NCBI GenBank assembly: GCA_027315405.1
Contig: DAHUYB010000041.1
Coordinates: forward strand, 1 to 38,748
Reading direction: 5' to 3'
DNA: 38,748 bases
DNA from: Gammaproteobacteria bacterium
GTDB taxonomy: Bacteria; Pseudomonadota; Gammaproteobacteria; Natronospirales; REEB76
The notes under the pieces were generated by a model that was given only the letters and a program-made list of their open reading frames with translations, made no database searches and was not told the origin of the DNA. A program made the translations under genes and the position numbers. Numbering within the stretch: the stretch's first letter is position 1; the number at the start of each line of letters is the position of its first letter. Below, piece after piece: positions 14,959 to 24,005 of the stretch.

Positions 14959-15705
14959 CTAGATTATTTGCAGCGCCTGCATGACCATCTTGGTGTATGG
15001 GTTCTCATGTATTCCAGACACTACACCTTGATTGGCGGCAGCCAGCTCGCGTGCATAGGCATCATTCTGATCAACCGTCCCTCTCGTGTTATCGATTGCA
15101 TAGCCCTGAAATCTACGCATGGCGTTGGGCCCGGCGATCTGACTAAGAAGATGTGTGAGCTGGGAAGCCCGAATACCTTGATTGAGCGTGTCCTGTGCCG
15201 CGGCACCCGTATACGCTTTGCCGTAAGCGCCACCGGTGTCGCCATACGTCGGCCCCAGTGCGCCTTTAAGCGCGGCGTCGTATTTCGTCTGCGCCGCAGC
15301 CGTCTGCTGAGCCGGTGTATCGGTCTTGATCTTGTTGACCAGCGTACCTAGCGCCTTGTTGATCGTGTCCTGAAACGCGTTGGTCTGGTTGAGCCCCCAC
15401 ATTTCCTGATTCTGCTGCTGATTCAGTACGTCGCGGTTCGCGATCCCCTGGCCAAGAATTCCGGCACCGGCCAGGATGGCGCCCCAGGGAGTCTTGTTGA
15501 AGGGTGAAGCAGCCGCGGTACCACTTCCAAAAATTTTGGATAAAAATCCGGTATTGGGGACTGCGTTGGGATCAAAACTTTGCACAGGCGTCACGCCGCC
15601 GTTCGGATTGTTTATGAAAAGCGAGTTCAGATCAGCCGGAACAATGCCATTCGGCAGCATCACCTTGCCGGTGTTCGAGGGGCTGATAAAGTTAGGGCCT
15701 GGCAT
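14959..15705 (-). CDS. Internal virion / ejection protein
   Basis: A 248-residue protein. The first 60 residues are Pro/Asn/Gly-rich, followed by a hydrophobic Gly-rich helix, TPWGAILAGAGILGQGIA (about 73-90), that could insert in a membrane. The rest is Gln/Ala/Asn-rich helices. This pattern, one amphipathic or hydrophobic helix plus Q/N-rich helices, is typical of gp14-type ejected proteins. Nine bases separate it from the next gene. No named family is certain. Confidence 0.65.
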   Translation of the reverse strand: MPGPNFISPSNTGKVMLPNGIVPADLNSLFINNPNGGVTPVQSFDPNAVPNTGFLSKIFGSGTAAASPFNKTPWGAILAGAGILGQGIANRDVLNQQQNQEMWGLNQTNAFQDTINKALGTLVNKIKTDTPAQQTAAAQTKYDAALKGALGPTYGDTGGAYGKAYTGAAAQDTLNQGIRASQLTHLLSQIAGPNAMRRFQGYAIDNTRGTVDQNDAYARELAAANQGVVSGIHENPYTKMVMQALQII

Positions 15706-15714
15706 CGTAATCTC

Positions 15715-16452
15715 CTATTGCCAAGGTGTCGGGAATGTAGAAGCCGCACTCGCGGCAGCCGGCGCCTGCAATGGGTCTTGTGGTGTAAGGTATTGAGCGT
15801 TGGCGGCCTGCTGCCCTTGGGTGATGGAATTATTAACGTACTGACTGGACAGGTCACCGAACAGCTGATCGAATGTCATCGGGGTGACTGTTCCTTGTGC
15901 CTGTTGCAGGTTCGCTGACATATCTGATTGCGCCGTCTGCGCTGGATTCGTGCCGATGCCCCCTTGAAGCGCCAGATTGTCGAGCGCGGCCTTGGTAGCG
16001 TTATCCGCATTCTTGAGCGAAGCCTCAGCGCCCTGCGCTTGTGTCGAGGCATTGATAATTCCCTGGTTGTAGTTCTGATTGAGCACCCCATGCTCGAAAA
16101 CGTCGTTGCTGGATCCGATATTGCCGGTACGTGCCAAGCCGAATTTGAGCTGCCGGTTGGCGACCTGTTTGTTCTGGTCCAGTGAGTTCTTGAGCGTGTT
16201 GAGCGTCGAATTGTAATAATCCGAGTATTGCTGCTGGCGAGCGTGACTATCAAAGATAGAATTGATCTGGGTGATGGTCTGCTGTATCAGCGCTTGCTGC
16301 TTTTGTTCGGCGGCAAGTTGTGCGGCGGCCGCGGGATCGGTTTGCGCTGAAAAGAGACCGCCAGGATCAAGCCAATTATGGAAGCCGTGCAGCCCATTGG
16401 CATTCTGCAGAAGAGTGCCGGCGCCTTTACCACTGACGGGATCTGTGCACAT
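15715..16452 (-). CDS. Internal virion / ejection protein
   Basis: A 245-residue protein with a central helical region rich in Gln, Asn and Ala (AAQLAAEQKQQALIQQTITQ, then NQKQVANRQLKFGLARTG) and a flexible C-terminus of Ala/Pro/Ser. The motif QLKFGLARTGNIGSSND recalls helical core proteins of short-tailed phages, where it precedes a heptad-like tail. Its first base is shared with the stop of the GNAT-like gene, so the two are coupled. Function is inferred from position between the GNAT-like core gene and the other ejection genes. Confidence 0.65.
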   Translation of the reverse strand: MCTDPVSGKGAGTLLQNANGLHGFHNWLDPGGLFSAQTDPAAAAQLAAEQKQQALIQQTITQINSIFDSHARQQQYSDYYNSTLNTLKNSLDQNKQVANRQLKFGLARTGNIGSSNDVFEHGVLNQNYNQGIINASTQAQGAEASLKNADNATKAALDNLALQGGIGTNPAQTAQSDMSANLQQAQGTVTPMTFDQLFGDLSSQYVNNSITQGQQAANAQYLTPQDPLQAPAAASAASTFPTPWQ

Positions 16453-16922
16453 CAGTGCGCTCCTCTTGTCACAACAAACAGATCAACCGCGGCGCCGTTT
16501 TTGCCGTAATCCTTGAGATGTGCTTCATGCGTAGCGCCGAGCGCTACGCACCACTTGGCCGCACCGGACCTGGATGCGAGCACCATGATCTGTACCCTCT
16601 GCACCGTCGTGAGCGCATCGCGGATCACGCGCCGGCAGGTACGTGTTACCGTAAGCGCGTGTGGCCGCCACTCGTTAGTTCCGATACTCCATGTTTGCGC
16701 CACGAACGGTGTCAGGACAGATACGCCGGCGGCATAATAAGGACGGCCATTTGCGGCCAGGAACACATGTGATGGCCCATTCCCGGTCCGGCTGAATAAT
16801 TCAATGGCCCAGGCATCCCCGTCGAAACAGCCATGCAATGCCTCGTATTCTTCGCGTTCGTCGTCACGCGCGTGTTGCGTGAGATACAGGAGTTGTGTGA
16901 GGTTTGGGGGGGTGAGATTCAT
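16452..16922 (-). CDS. GNAT-like core protein (T7 gp13-type)
   Basis: A 156-residue protein with a GNAT-like fold pattern: DDEREEYEALHGCFD at the start, PYYAAGVSVLTPFVAQTWSI in the middle, then RRVIRDALTTVQRVQIMVLA and AAKWCVALGATHEAHLKDYG. The last matches the end of the acetyltransferase fold. T7 gp13 and DUF2833-like proteins share this look and sit, as here, between the tail nozzle gene and the internal virion genes. The usual acetyl-CoA-binding Q/RxxGxG/A loop is not evident, so activity is doubtful and a structural role likely. It overlaps both neighbours by one base. Confidence 0.75.
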   Translation of the reverse strand: MNLTPPNLTQLLYLTQHARDDEREEYEALHGCFDGDAWAIELFSRTGNGPSHVFLAANGRPYYAAGVSVLTPFVAQTWSIGTNEWRPHALTVTRTCRRVIRDALTTVQRVQIMVLASRSGAAKWCVALGATHEAHLKDYGKNGAAVDLFVVTRGAH

Positions 16923-19192
16923 TACGCCACCATCTGCGCGAGCAGGTCGTAATACGCAGCGAACCCCGAGAGCTCGAAGGGAAAGTTAGTGGCGTAGGTG
17001 ATCTGCGGCGAAAGCGATGTGCATAAGAGCTCGATTGGCTGGATGCCGGCGACACGATCATCCGGGCCAATTGTCTGGGGCGGTGTCGCAGCGCCGGCGT
17101 CTCCATCACTATAGCCACACGTCAGTGTCGCCTGGGCGTTCGCAGTCATGGCAACACCGCGCATCATTTTCATGTAGCCGGCGGTCCCCATCGGAGTGAA
17201 CATGGTGTGACGGCCGAGAACCATGTACGGCCATTCAATCGTCGAGGTGTACACACTCTCAAGGCCGCTGGTATCGTCCTGCCATTGAGCGTCGGAGAGC
17301 TTATACAGATTGCCGTCATCGGCCAGCACGAAGTGCTGCCCCATGTTCGCCGCATAAAGAACGTTCCACGGCAGTGTGTAGCGCGACCACCCAAGCACGC
17401 CCATCACCGGATAGGAGTTGAGCGCGAAGGCCTGATTACCAACGTACAATACAAAACGGCCGAGATCGGGGATATAAATGGCCAGCGGCTGAAAAGTATT
17501 GGCGGCAGACAATAACGGCATGACCAGCGGGTCAACGAAAACACCGGCATCACCAGCGTCCATATTGACGGTCTGAGCGACCGTGGATAGCGACCGGATC
17601 CCTTGCAACGACGTGAAATACGCATCTCCTCCGAGCGAAGCGATCCCGCGCGTCATCACACAGCCACGACCATCGAACTGATCGAGCAGAATGATCTGCG
17701 TTGGGTCCGTGTCAATTTGCCAGACCTGGAAGCCCGTCGTCGTGAAAATGGCAAGACTGCCGCGGTAAAGACCAAGAGCGGTGACGGTGGTGTCACCGGA
17801 TTGTGTTTGCAGTCCTGAAGCAATGAACCCGGCATCATCCGGTGCGGAAATACCTACCCACACAAAACTGGCGGTTCCGCATTGAACGGCGTAACCGGGG
17901 ATAGAAGCCCATCCTTGGCCTGGCTCAGCGGCGCCGGTGATGCCTTGTATCGTCACTTGCTGCACACTGCCATTGGCCATGACCATCTGATCGCCAACAT
18001 TCACCTGGGTATTGGCAACAAATGGTGTGGCTGTGGTATTCCAAGCCCGGGGATTGGCGACTGAACAGTAAGGGACAATATCGGGTTCTGTTGATTTGCC
18101 TTGAGCGAAAATCCGGCTGGCACCTATGACGGCTGCCGGGGTGGAGGGACAACTTTTATCCTTGATATTATTTGCGAGCGCCACCCAAGTGACGCCATTA
18201 TCCACCACCGTTAGTCCTGGCGTAGATGGCCAGATCGGTTCACCAATTCCTGTTACCGTCCCCGCTACACACGTATACTTGATCAGTACGTGCTCGACGA
18301 TGGTCCAGGTGATGGTACCGTCATCGACAGTCTGGCCGGCCACCGTCGGCCAGTTTGGTTCAAAGGCGCCAGTGTAGTTGACATTACGTGCGCCCTCCGG
18401 ATTAAAGCTCGCGATCGCATGTAGTCCAAAACCGAGCAATTTGGTTGGCAACAACTGTTCGCCGGCAGCGACGTAGAGTCCCGCTCCCCATGTTTTGGTC
18501 TTGGTAACAGTGTCTACCACGTCTTCAACAACAGTGGCTCCAACCATCGTTGGCCATGATGGTTCAGTTGTGCCGGTAGCCGCCGTGGCGCCTGCCGGCA
18601 CCGTAAGAGTGGTGACTTGGTAGACAAAGCCATTGCCTTTGGTAGGCCGGATTGTATCGTTGATCGCAAGGGGAATTTTCGGTGCCCAGTCTTCTGAAGC
18701 GACGGGTATTGTCGTTGACATGTACCGCAGACCGTTGTAAACGGTTGGGCATACAATGGCTCCAAATAGTTCATTGGTGCTCGCGGTCCAGGTCGGACAA
18801 CCCGTGGAGCCTTCATCCAAGTAGAAGTGCCAGGTGCTTCCATTCGAGAAACTGGCGACCACGTACAGATACCCAAGCAACGGTGCTGCCAGATAAACGT
18901 TTGCGAGTGAACTGCCAGAACCATCGGGGCAGACGAGCTTGTGCGTTTTGCAAAGCGACGTTGAACCGGGGTCCACGCCACTGAAAAACGTGTGCAAGGA
19001 ACCAGCAAAGGCGGTTAGACCAACCGCTCCCGTGAGCGCCTGCTGTTTGGCAAATCCGTTGCGACGCTTGATGGTGTGACCTGGAGTCAAATCCACATTC
19101 ACCAGATCGTAGAACGCCCCATCTTTCGGCGGCATGAGTGAGCGGTTTCGGTCGATGCCGAGAACAAAGTCGCCAAAGGGATAGACCGTCAT
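16922..19192 (-). CDS. Tail nozzle / tubular protein B-like (stabilisation) protein
   Basis: A 756-residue beta-rich protein. The start, MTVYPFGDFVLGIDRNRSL, then FYDLVNVDLTPGHTIKRRNG, is typical of phage tubular protein B and stabilisation proteins, which form the nozzle of a short tail. Repeated segments (PSWPTMVGATVVEDV, PNWPTVAGQTVDDG, PIWPSTPGLTVVDNGVTW) show at least three copies of a small beta domain between residues about 190 and 340. The C-terminal half reads like propeller blades (GLYRGSLAIFTTTGFQVWQI, and GWSRYTLPWNVLYAANMGQH). It lies after two adaptor genes and before the GNAT-like gene, as expected. Confidence 0.8.
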   Translation of the reverse strand: MTVYPFGDFVLGIDRNRSLMPPKDGAFYDLVNVDLTPGHTIKRRNGFAKQQALTGAVGLTAFAGSLHTFFSGVDPGSTSLCKTHKLVCPDGSGSSLANVYLAAPLLGYLYVVASFSNGSTWHFYLDEGSTGCPTWTASTNELFGAIVCPTVYNGLRYMSTTIPVASEDWAPKIPLAINDTIRPTKGNGFVYQVTTLTVPAGATAATGTTEPSWPTMVGATVVEDVVDTVTKTKTWGAGLYVAAGEQLLPTKLLGFGLHAIASFNPEGARNVNYTGAFEPNWPTVAGQTVDDGTITWTIVEHVLIKYTCVAGTVTGIGEPIWPSTPGLTVVDNGVTWVALANNIKDKSCPSTPAAVIGASRIFAQGKSTEPDIVPYCSVANPRAWNTTATPFVANTQVNVGDQMVMANGSVQQVTIQGITGAAEPGQGWASIPGYAVQCGTASFVWVGISAPDDAGFIASGLQTQSGDTTVTALGLYRGSLAIFTTTGFQVWQIDTDPTQIILLDQFDGRGCVMTRGIASLGGDAYFTSLQGIRSLSTVAQTVNMDAGDAGVFVDPLVMPLLSAANTFQPLAIYIPDLGRFVLYVGNQAFALNSYPVMGVLGWSRYTLPWNVLYAANMGQHFVLADDGNLYKLSDAQWQDDTSGLESVYTSTIEWPYMVLGRHTMFTPMGTAGYMKMMRGVAMTANAQATLTCGYSDGDAGAATPPQTIGPDDRVAGIQPIELLCTSLSPQITYATNFPFELSGFAAYYDLLAQMVA

Positions 19193-19197
19193 GGCGA

Positions 19198-20040
19198 CTA
19201 CATCGGATTGGTGATGATCGGCATGGGCCGAACCGGAGGTTGGCGCCGTCCCGGAATGAAGCGCTGATTGCCGTGATTCTTGGCGCGCAGCGCGCGCAGA
19301 TACGTGAGCGCTTCCTGCATTGCGACGCCGGCGTCCGGCTTTGAGAGAGCGGCTTTTGTTTTGGCGATCGCGTAAAGGAGCACCACCTCATCATCAAGCG
19401 TCGTGACATCGGCGTCGTTCTTGAATTGCGCCAGCATCTGATAGCCGCCGACCTGGATATCGTACACGTTGTCTGGGACTGGCCAGAGTTCAATCAAATT
19501 GGATTGACGCCGAGCATAGCGGTGAGGATACATATTTGCGACCAGCGTGTAGGCACGCGGATCAATCCCCTCGTCCACCGGCAACCAGGCGTTGTTGTAG
19601 ATGAGCCAGACGCCGCTGATTTCGCGGATGCCCGGCGAAGGAGGTGGTGTTGATCCGAGGCAAATCCAAGCCGTACCCGAATCTTGTGTACTGACGTTGA
19701 TCTGTGTTGCCCATATGGGAACCACGAGCCCACTAAGCCCGGTTTGCTGCGCCATCTGGTAATTTGCGCCATCAAAGATGACGTCTTTGATTACGAAGTT
19801 GGTGGTGGGCGCCCACGCGCGGGTGGGAGCCGCGACGATCGGATAGAAGCTGACCTGTGCAGTGGTGAGGATCTGCCAAAAGCGATACATATCTTCCCAC
19901 TTATATTGCTGGTAAAGGAATTCCTGGGCGCGCTTTAACTGTGAATTGAGCGTGTAGCGCATCGGCGCATCGTGTGCTTCGATAGTGGGGATGCCGCTCT
20001 GATCGGCCAAATCCTCGCGGAGTTGCATCAGAGTGCGCAT
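19198..20040 (-). CDS. Head-tail adaptor-like protein (paralogue of the upstream gene)
   Basis: A 280-residue protein. Its start, LMQLREDLADQSG, then NSQLKRAQEFLYQQYKWEDMYRFW, matches the neighbouring 228-aa protein (LSALRTELLARLG, LNSILARCQGWLYWNYGWEALR). Both share a later segment with LDDxxxLxxAIAxxK (TTLDDEVVLLYAIAKTKAAL here). This is the helical head with beta insert seen in phage adaptor proteins (DUF6682-like, from memory). Such proteins join the portal to the nozzle in short-tailed phages. The start shares one base with the stop of the upstream gene. Confidence 0.7.
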   Translation of the reverse strand: MRTLMQLREDLADQSGIPTIEAHDAPMRYTLNSQLKRAQEFLYQQYKWEDMYRFWQILTTAQVSFYPIVAAPTRAWAPTTNFVIKDVIFDGANYQMAQQTGLSGLVVPIWATQINVSTQDSGTAWICLGSTPPPSPGIREISGVWLIYNNAWLPVDEGIDPRAYTLVANMYPHRYARRQSNLIELWPVPDNVYDIQVGGYQMLAQFKNDADVTTLDDEVVLLYAIAKTKAALSKPDAGVAMQEALTYLRALRAKNHGNQRFIPGRRQPPVRPMPIITNPM

Positions 20041-20726
20041 CAGAACATCCCCTGCGTGGCAGCTTGCATGGGAACACCGGTCAGCGCCTGAACCTGCTGC
20101 GGCGCGTTGAACAGGTCGAGACGCCCCGTGGTCTCATCACTGTTGTTCAAGCGCGAAATGAGCGCGTTGACAAGTTGCACTGAAGCGGCTCCATCCATCT
20201 GTCCGTAGTGCATCTTGCCTAACGCGATCGCGAGCTCCAGGATGGGGTCATCATCGAGTGTCGAAGTGTCGGTATCAGCGAGCAACGGTCCCAAGCCGGC
20301 GTAGGCATCGATGTTGATGCTGAAGCTGGTGGCGTTCGGGGCTGGCCCAAGATTCAATTTACCCGCCGCGCGGGAATAGTTGGTTGGCTGACCAGAGGTT
20401 CCGGTCATCGAAGGGGCAATCCCCTCACGCAAATCACAGACGTACACACCGGCTTGCCACAGCGTGACATTGATGATCTTGCGCGCTTCCAATGTCGGTG
20501 TCGGGGATGCCGGGAAACTGTAGGCCGACTGATTCACGATTGTCGGCGTGACCGTCCACAGATTCCGAAGCGCTTCCCAGCCGTAATTCCAGTAGAGCCA
20601 CCCCTGGCAGCGCGCCAGGATGCTGTTCAGATTGCTGATCGTTCCAGCAGGCGGCGACGCGACTGACCCCATGCCAAGACGAGCCAGGAGCTCCGTACGG
20701 AGCGCGGAGAGCTGCGTCCCGGCCAT
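20040..20726 (-). CDS. Head-tail adaptor-like protein
   Basis: A 228-residue protein with an N-terminal helix pair (LSALRTELLARLG, LNSILARCQGWLYWNYGWEA), a beta-rich middle (SFPASPTPTLEARKIINVTL) and a C-terminal helical segment, TSTLDDDPILELAIALGKMH. The same pattern occurs in the next gene, so the two are probably diverged tandem copies. Six bases separate it from the gene upstream. Assigned as adaptor or gatekeeper from order (after capsid, before nozzle) and from the paired arrangement seen in podoviruses. Confidence 0.7.
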   Translation of the reverse strand: MAGTQLSALRTELLARLGMGSVASPPAGTISNLNSILARCQGWLYWNYGWEALRNLWTVTPTIVNQSAYSFPASPTPTLEARKIINVTLWQAGVYVCDLREGIAPSMTGTSGQPTNYSRAAGKLNLGPAPNATSFSINIDAYAGLGPLLADTDTSTLDDDPILELAIALGKMHYGQMDGAASVQLVNALISRLNNSDETTGRLDLFNAPQQVQALTGVPMQAATQGMF

Positions 20727-20732
20727 TGCGGG

Positions 20733-21098
20733 TTAACCGGCACGCAGTTCGGCGACGTTGACCTTCTTGGGCGCGGTAACCTTTGGTTTCAGGAGCGCCT
20801 TCGGCTCAATGCCGATGGAGCGTGCCAAACCGCCGGTGGTCTTCAGACCGTAAACCATCTCGACGTAATCCCGCTTGGTATCGGGATGCTTGCCGTATTT
20901 CGCAGCCATGCGATCGTATTCGGCGTCCACCTCGAAGTCCTTGATATCGCGCTCGCCCTCTTCTTGAAGTTGGACGGCTTCGGGCCCCGACTTACTGTGT
21001 ACCTGCTGCAGAATCGGGAATTCATGCTCAAACACGGTCGTCGGGATGCACTCGATGGCCGTACGCTGCACCAAAACTTCATAGACCTTGAGTTTCAT
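20733..21098 (-). CDS. Hypothetical small protein of the head module
   Basis: A 121-residue, charged, mostly helical protein (KSGPEAVQLQEEGERDIKDF, EYDRMAAKYGKHPDTKRDYV) with a Lys/Pro/Ala tail. The frame is open upstream to 21161, but the ATG at 21098 preceded by a purine-rich GGAGTCTTCGC stretch is preferred. It sits between the decoration-like gene and the adaptors. No family recognised. A head-completion role is possible from position. Confidence 0.65.
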   Translation of the reverse strand: MKLKVYEVLVQRTAIECIPTTVFEHEFPILQQVHSKSGPEAVQLQEEGERDIKDFEVDAEYDRMAAKYGKHPDTKRDYVEMVYGLKTTGGLARSIGIEPKALLKPKVTAPKKVNVAELRAG

Positions 21099-21157
21099 GC
21101 GAAGACTCCTGTGATGTAAATTCCACCCGCACCTTCCTTGGCGCGGGACCCCTAGAC

Positions 21158-21478
21158 TCAAACGCTGCCCAGCAACAGGAAATTTAAGGTTCCTGCGCCA
21201 CCGGCAACCGTCACATTCACGCGGATGTAGGCATCCAACACGAAAGAGCCTTCCTGATCGGTGGTGGTGCCGTCGCTCGTAAAGACCGTGGTCCAGGTGG
21301 CGTTGTCAGGCGCCGTCTGAATCAGGACGACCGGTGCGCCCGTGACCGTCTTGGAAAAGCTTATTTTTCCGACCTGTTGAAAACCCACTTTCCACGGCGT
21401 CGCCCCGGAAAGAGCGATGCCCGCTTGTGCGGCCACCGCGGCGGCTGATACTCCGGGGTTGAGAATTAAGACTTGCAT
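21158..21478 (-). CDS. Small beta-rich capsid-associated (decoration-like) protein
   Basis: A 106-residue protein directly after the major capsid gene. After a short helical start (VSAAAVAAQAGIAL) it is all beta (GKISFSKTVTGAPVVLIQTA, DAYIRVNVTVAGGAGTLNFL). Its size, composition and place fit head decoration or stabilisation proteins. No specific family match. The 98-aa protein at 30812-31108 has a similar beta-rich composition but no clear sequence match. Confidence 0.6.
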   Translation of the reverse strand: MQVLILNPGVSAAAVAAQAGIALSGATPWKVGFQQVGKISFSKTVTGAPVVLIQTAPDNATWTTVFTSDGTTTDQEGSFVLDAYIRVNVTVAGGAGTLNFLLLGSV

Positions 21479-21508
21479 GGTTATATCCTCTTGCAGTTGT
21501 AGATATGC

Positions 21509-22564
21509 TCAGGCAATCGACAGGAATGCGTGAGCGTTCGAGCGATTGAGCGTCATGCCACCGCGCCAGGTGATGCCCCAGTAGTACGTGTAGCGGTTGT
21601 ACACCCGCGGCGGCTTGCGGGTGATCATGTCGTGGCCTTCGGCCGGCCGCAGCTTCAAGAACTTGGTGTTCAGGAAGTAGCAACGTTTCTGCCAAGGAAT
21701 TGCCGGTGCCAGCAGCACATCGAGATCGAGAAACTCCGGGTCCCACGTCATGCGGACGCCGTGGAATGCGAGGTCTTCCGTGGTGTCGGTAGACGGATCA
21801 AGGTTGTATTCGCCCTTGGCCGTGTTGGCATCCTTGAAGCGCGTGATCATGGTGCCGGCCGCGGAGGCATAGGCATCCAGGAACCCTTCACCGGCTAGGA
21901 TGAAGTTCGGCTTGCCGCCATTACGTGCGCATTTACGCCACATCTGTTCCATCGACGTGACCATGCTGGCCGCGCCTCCGGTCAAGGCCGTGATGGCATT
22001 CGACTGCCACCAGGTATTGGTCGCGCGGTTGATACCGCCGACCGTTCCAACGGTGGGGGCTGACGGGATCAGGAAGTCTAGGCCGGCGATGGCGTCGGCC
22101 GACTGCGTGCCGTCCCGGTGCAACGCTTGGCTGAATTGCTGCTTGATGCCGAGGTGCAACTCCTCCAGATTCTCGTCCAACAGGTTGGTGAGCTGGATTT
22201 CTTCGGCCTCGGTGTTGTTGCCGCCTTTGCCCTCGATGATGGTGATGCCGTTCTGCAGCAACTCGTCCTCATTGAGGGCGAAGCCGTCATGGCAAGCGCG
22301 CCAGGGATAGCTTGCCCACTGCACACCCTGCCGGTGGTTGTAGGAGACTTCGGCATCTCCATTGAACCATTGGAAGTTCGAGTTATAGGCGTAACGGATC
22401 TGAACGACGATGTTCTGTTTGGCGCCGGGGAAGTTCTTTTTCTCGGCCATCATGCGTTCCAGCAGCGGCCGATGTTCCTGGATCTGATCGATGGGGTTAT
22501 TGCGCATGTAAAAGTCCAGCGCAAGATAGCCCGCAGAGGTGAGCTCGGATGCGGTAAATGGCAT
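21509..22564 (-). CDS. Major capsid protein
   Basis: A 351-residue protein assigned as the major head protein from its place after the scaffold gene, its length and its composition: an N-terminal arm (MPFTASELTSAGYLALDFYM), an E-loop-like charged region (FPGAKQNIVVQIRYAYNSNF), a long helix (EEIQLTNLLDENLEELHLGI), and a beta-rich end (YNRYTYYWGITWRGGMTLNR) as in HK97-fold capsids. The ATG at 22564 has GGAG nine bases upstream. A 232-bp gene-free leader precedes it, unusual in this tightly packed operon, and may hold a separate promoter. Confidence 0.8.
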   Translation of the reverse strand: MPFTASELTSAGYLALDFYMRNNPIDQIQEHRPLLERMMAEKKNFPGAKQNIVVQIRYAYNSNFQWFNGDAEVSYNHRQGVQWASYPWRACHDGFALNEDELLQNGITIIEGKGGNNTEAEEIQLTNLLDENLEELHLGIKQQFSQALHRDGTQSADAIAGLDFLIPSAPTVGTVGGINRATNTWWQSNAITALTGGAASMVTSMEQMWRKCARNGGKPNFILAGEGFLDAYASAAGTMITRFKDANTAKGEYNLDPSTDTTEDLAFHGVRMTWDPEFLDLDVLLAPAIPWQKRCYFLNTKFLKLRPAEGHDMITRKPPRVYNRYTYYWGITWRGGMTLNRSNAHAFLSIA

Positions 22565-22796
22565 GGTCGTGACTCCAAGTTGCAAATGGTGAAAATTAAC
22601 CACTTGCACCGTGGAAGAGCGCGACGTTTCCAAGTCTGACTACGCTGACTGGCGCGACCCAGTCATACAACGATCAGTGCTACGGATCTAAGCGTACCAC
22701 ACCATCTTGGGATTTCAAGGACAAAATTGCTGAAAGTTCCACAATTTGTTCCACGTGCAACGACACCTATATATACGTATGCGCATCTATATGCTT
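22565..22796. promoter_or_regulatory. 232-bp gene-free leader before the capsid gene
   Basis: Apart from attP this is the largest gap in the genome. It holds two direct copies of GTTCCAC at 22736-22742 and 22748-22754 (12-bp spacing), an AT-rich stretch with ATACGTAT at 22773-22780 and TATATA beside it, and a hairpin TGACTGG-CGCGAC-CCAGTCA at 22646-22665 that would lie in the leader of the capsid message. No T-run follows the hairpin. A capsid promoter and a regulatory leader are the likeliest contents, but no convincing -35/-10 pair can be fixed. Confidence 0.45.
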
Positions 22797-24005
22797 CTAT
22801 GAATCCCGATGCGCTTCTCGAACACCTGCGCGGATGGCATCCCGTACCGATTTTATCGCCGGTGCCGATCCTCCGCCAGCACCGTTTGGACGGATTGGCT
22901 GTTGAGGCTGTTTTGCAGGTGCCTCGCGCCGAGCGGCCGTAACGGTCACCAATTTGTAACGGCGCTGGAATGCGGCAGTCCATTGTGCCGGAGGGAGGCT
23001 CATGATGTCAGCAATCTCACCAGCTTCCTCAAGAAGCTTGACCTTGGCTTCATAGTCGATGTCTCCTTTGGCAAGTTCACTCCCGAGCGCATTGAGGTCG
23101 GCCTGCGCCTTTTGAACTTCTGCGGTATTTGCTTGTTGGCGCATCGTTTGTTCACGCGCTTGGGCGTCCCGCGTCTGTGCGTCACGTTGCGCGCGGCGTC
23201 CCTGAGCGAGTTCCAGTCCCACCTCGCGTGTAAGTTCCATGCTTTCGACCTTCTGTTTGAGATCAGGGAACTCTGACAACAGATCAACACCAGGTACTTC
23301 TCGGCCGAGGCGTGCGGCCAGTTGCCCACGAAAACGTTCGACGTTCTGGAAGCCGCGCTCCATCAGCACTGCGTCGCCTGAATTGATGAGCCTTAACGTT
23401 TCCAGTAGATTAGCCAGCTCTTCGCCGCTTGATCGAGTAGAACGTAACATCTCAGCCAGCTGGGAACGTTCGCCGGTTTTGGCGTAGTTCCGCAGCTCCT
23501 GGACGCGCTCACGGGTACGGCTGCTCCACCGTTGGTCGTCATCCTGCATGACATCGAATTTTCCGGCATCACTATCACCCTGCGCGCCTTCTGGTTGGGC
23601 GACAGGTTTTACTGGCTCGGCCTCATCGCCTTTTGGTTTTTCTTCCTGGGGGGCGGCTTCTTCCTTAGACCCGGGACTTGCGCCCTTAGAAACAACATCT
23701 TCGTCGGCTGTCTGAACGGTAGGTTCCCCTGCCTCGGCGTTTGGCTTTGCAGCATCTGGTTGCGCAACTGCGTCGGGATCTTTCAGGCCGCGCTTGATCT
23801 CGTTGCGCAGGCCGACTCTAAGCTCAGCCGCTCGCGCTTCCTGCAACTTCTCAGATGTTCCCTGGGTTTTCTTGCTCGGGGGTGAGGGCTGGTCCCGGTC
23901 CTGTTGGTTCGAGTGGGATTCCGAGGTTGGCGAGGAACTGCTCGATGGCTGTTGGGTTGCTGGGTTGTCCGCTGGTTTGTCCAGGGGCGACTGTTGGTTG
24001 GGCAT
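22797..24005 (-). CDS. Scaffold-like protein, overlapping the portal gene
   Basis: A 402-residue acidic, helical protein between portal and capsid genes. The first 180 residues are Pro/Gln/Ser/Glu-rich and disordered (PADNPATQQPSSSSSPTSES, KPKGDEAEPVKPVAQPEGAQ). Residues about 200-330 are helical and coiled (RSSGEELANLLETLRLI, GRRAQRDAQTRDAQAREQTM), and the C-terminus is basic (SVRDAIRAGVREAHR), as in scaffolds that bind capsid through a basic tail. The ATG at 24005 is well supported by AGGAGA a few bases upstream. This places its first 155 bases inside the portal gene in another frame. No protease domain is seen. Confidence 0.75.
   Translation of the reverse strand: MPNQQSPLDKPADNPATQQPSSSSSPTSESHSNQQDRDQPSPPSKKTQGTSEKLQEARAAELRVGLRNEIKRGLKDPDAVAQPDAAKPNAEAGEPTVQTADEDVVSKGASPGSKEEAAPQEEKPKGDEAEPVKPVAQPEGAQGDSDAGKFDVMQDDDQRWSSRTRERVQELRNYAKTGERSQLAEMLRSTRSSGEELANLLETLRLINSGDAVLMERGFQNVERFRGQLAARLGREVPGVDLLSEFPDLKQKVESMELTREVGLELAQGRRAQRDAQTRDAQAREQTMRQQANTAEVQKAQADLNALGSELAKGDIDYEAKVKLLEEAGEIADIMSLPPAQWTAAFQRRYKLVTVTAARREAPAKQPQQPIRPNGAGGGSAPAIKSVRDAIRAGVREAHRDS

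Noticed and set aside
22118-22639. 173-codon plus-strand frame opposite the capsid gene
   Set aside because: Shadow of the capsid gene; no motif, and it breaks the consistent leftward direction.
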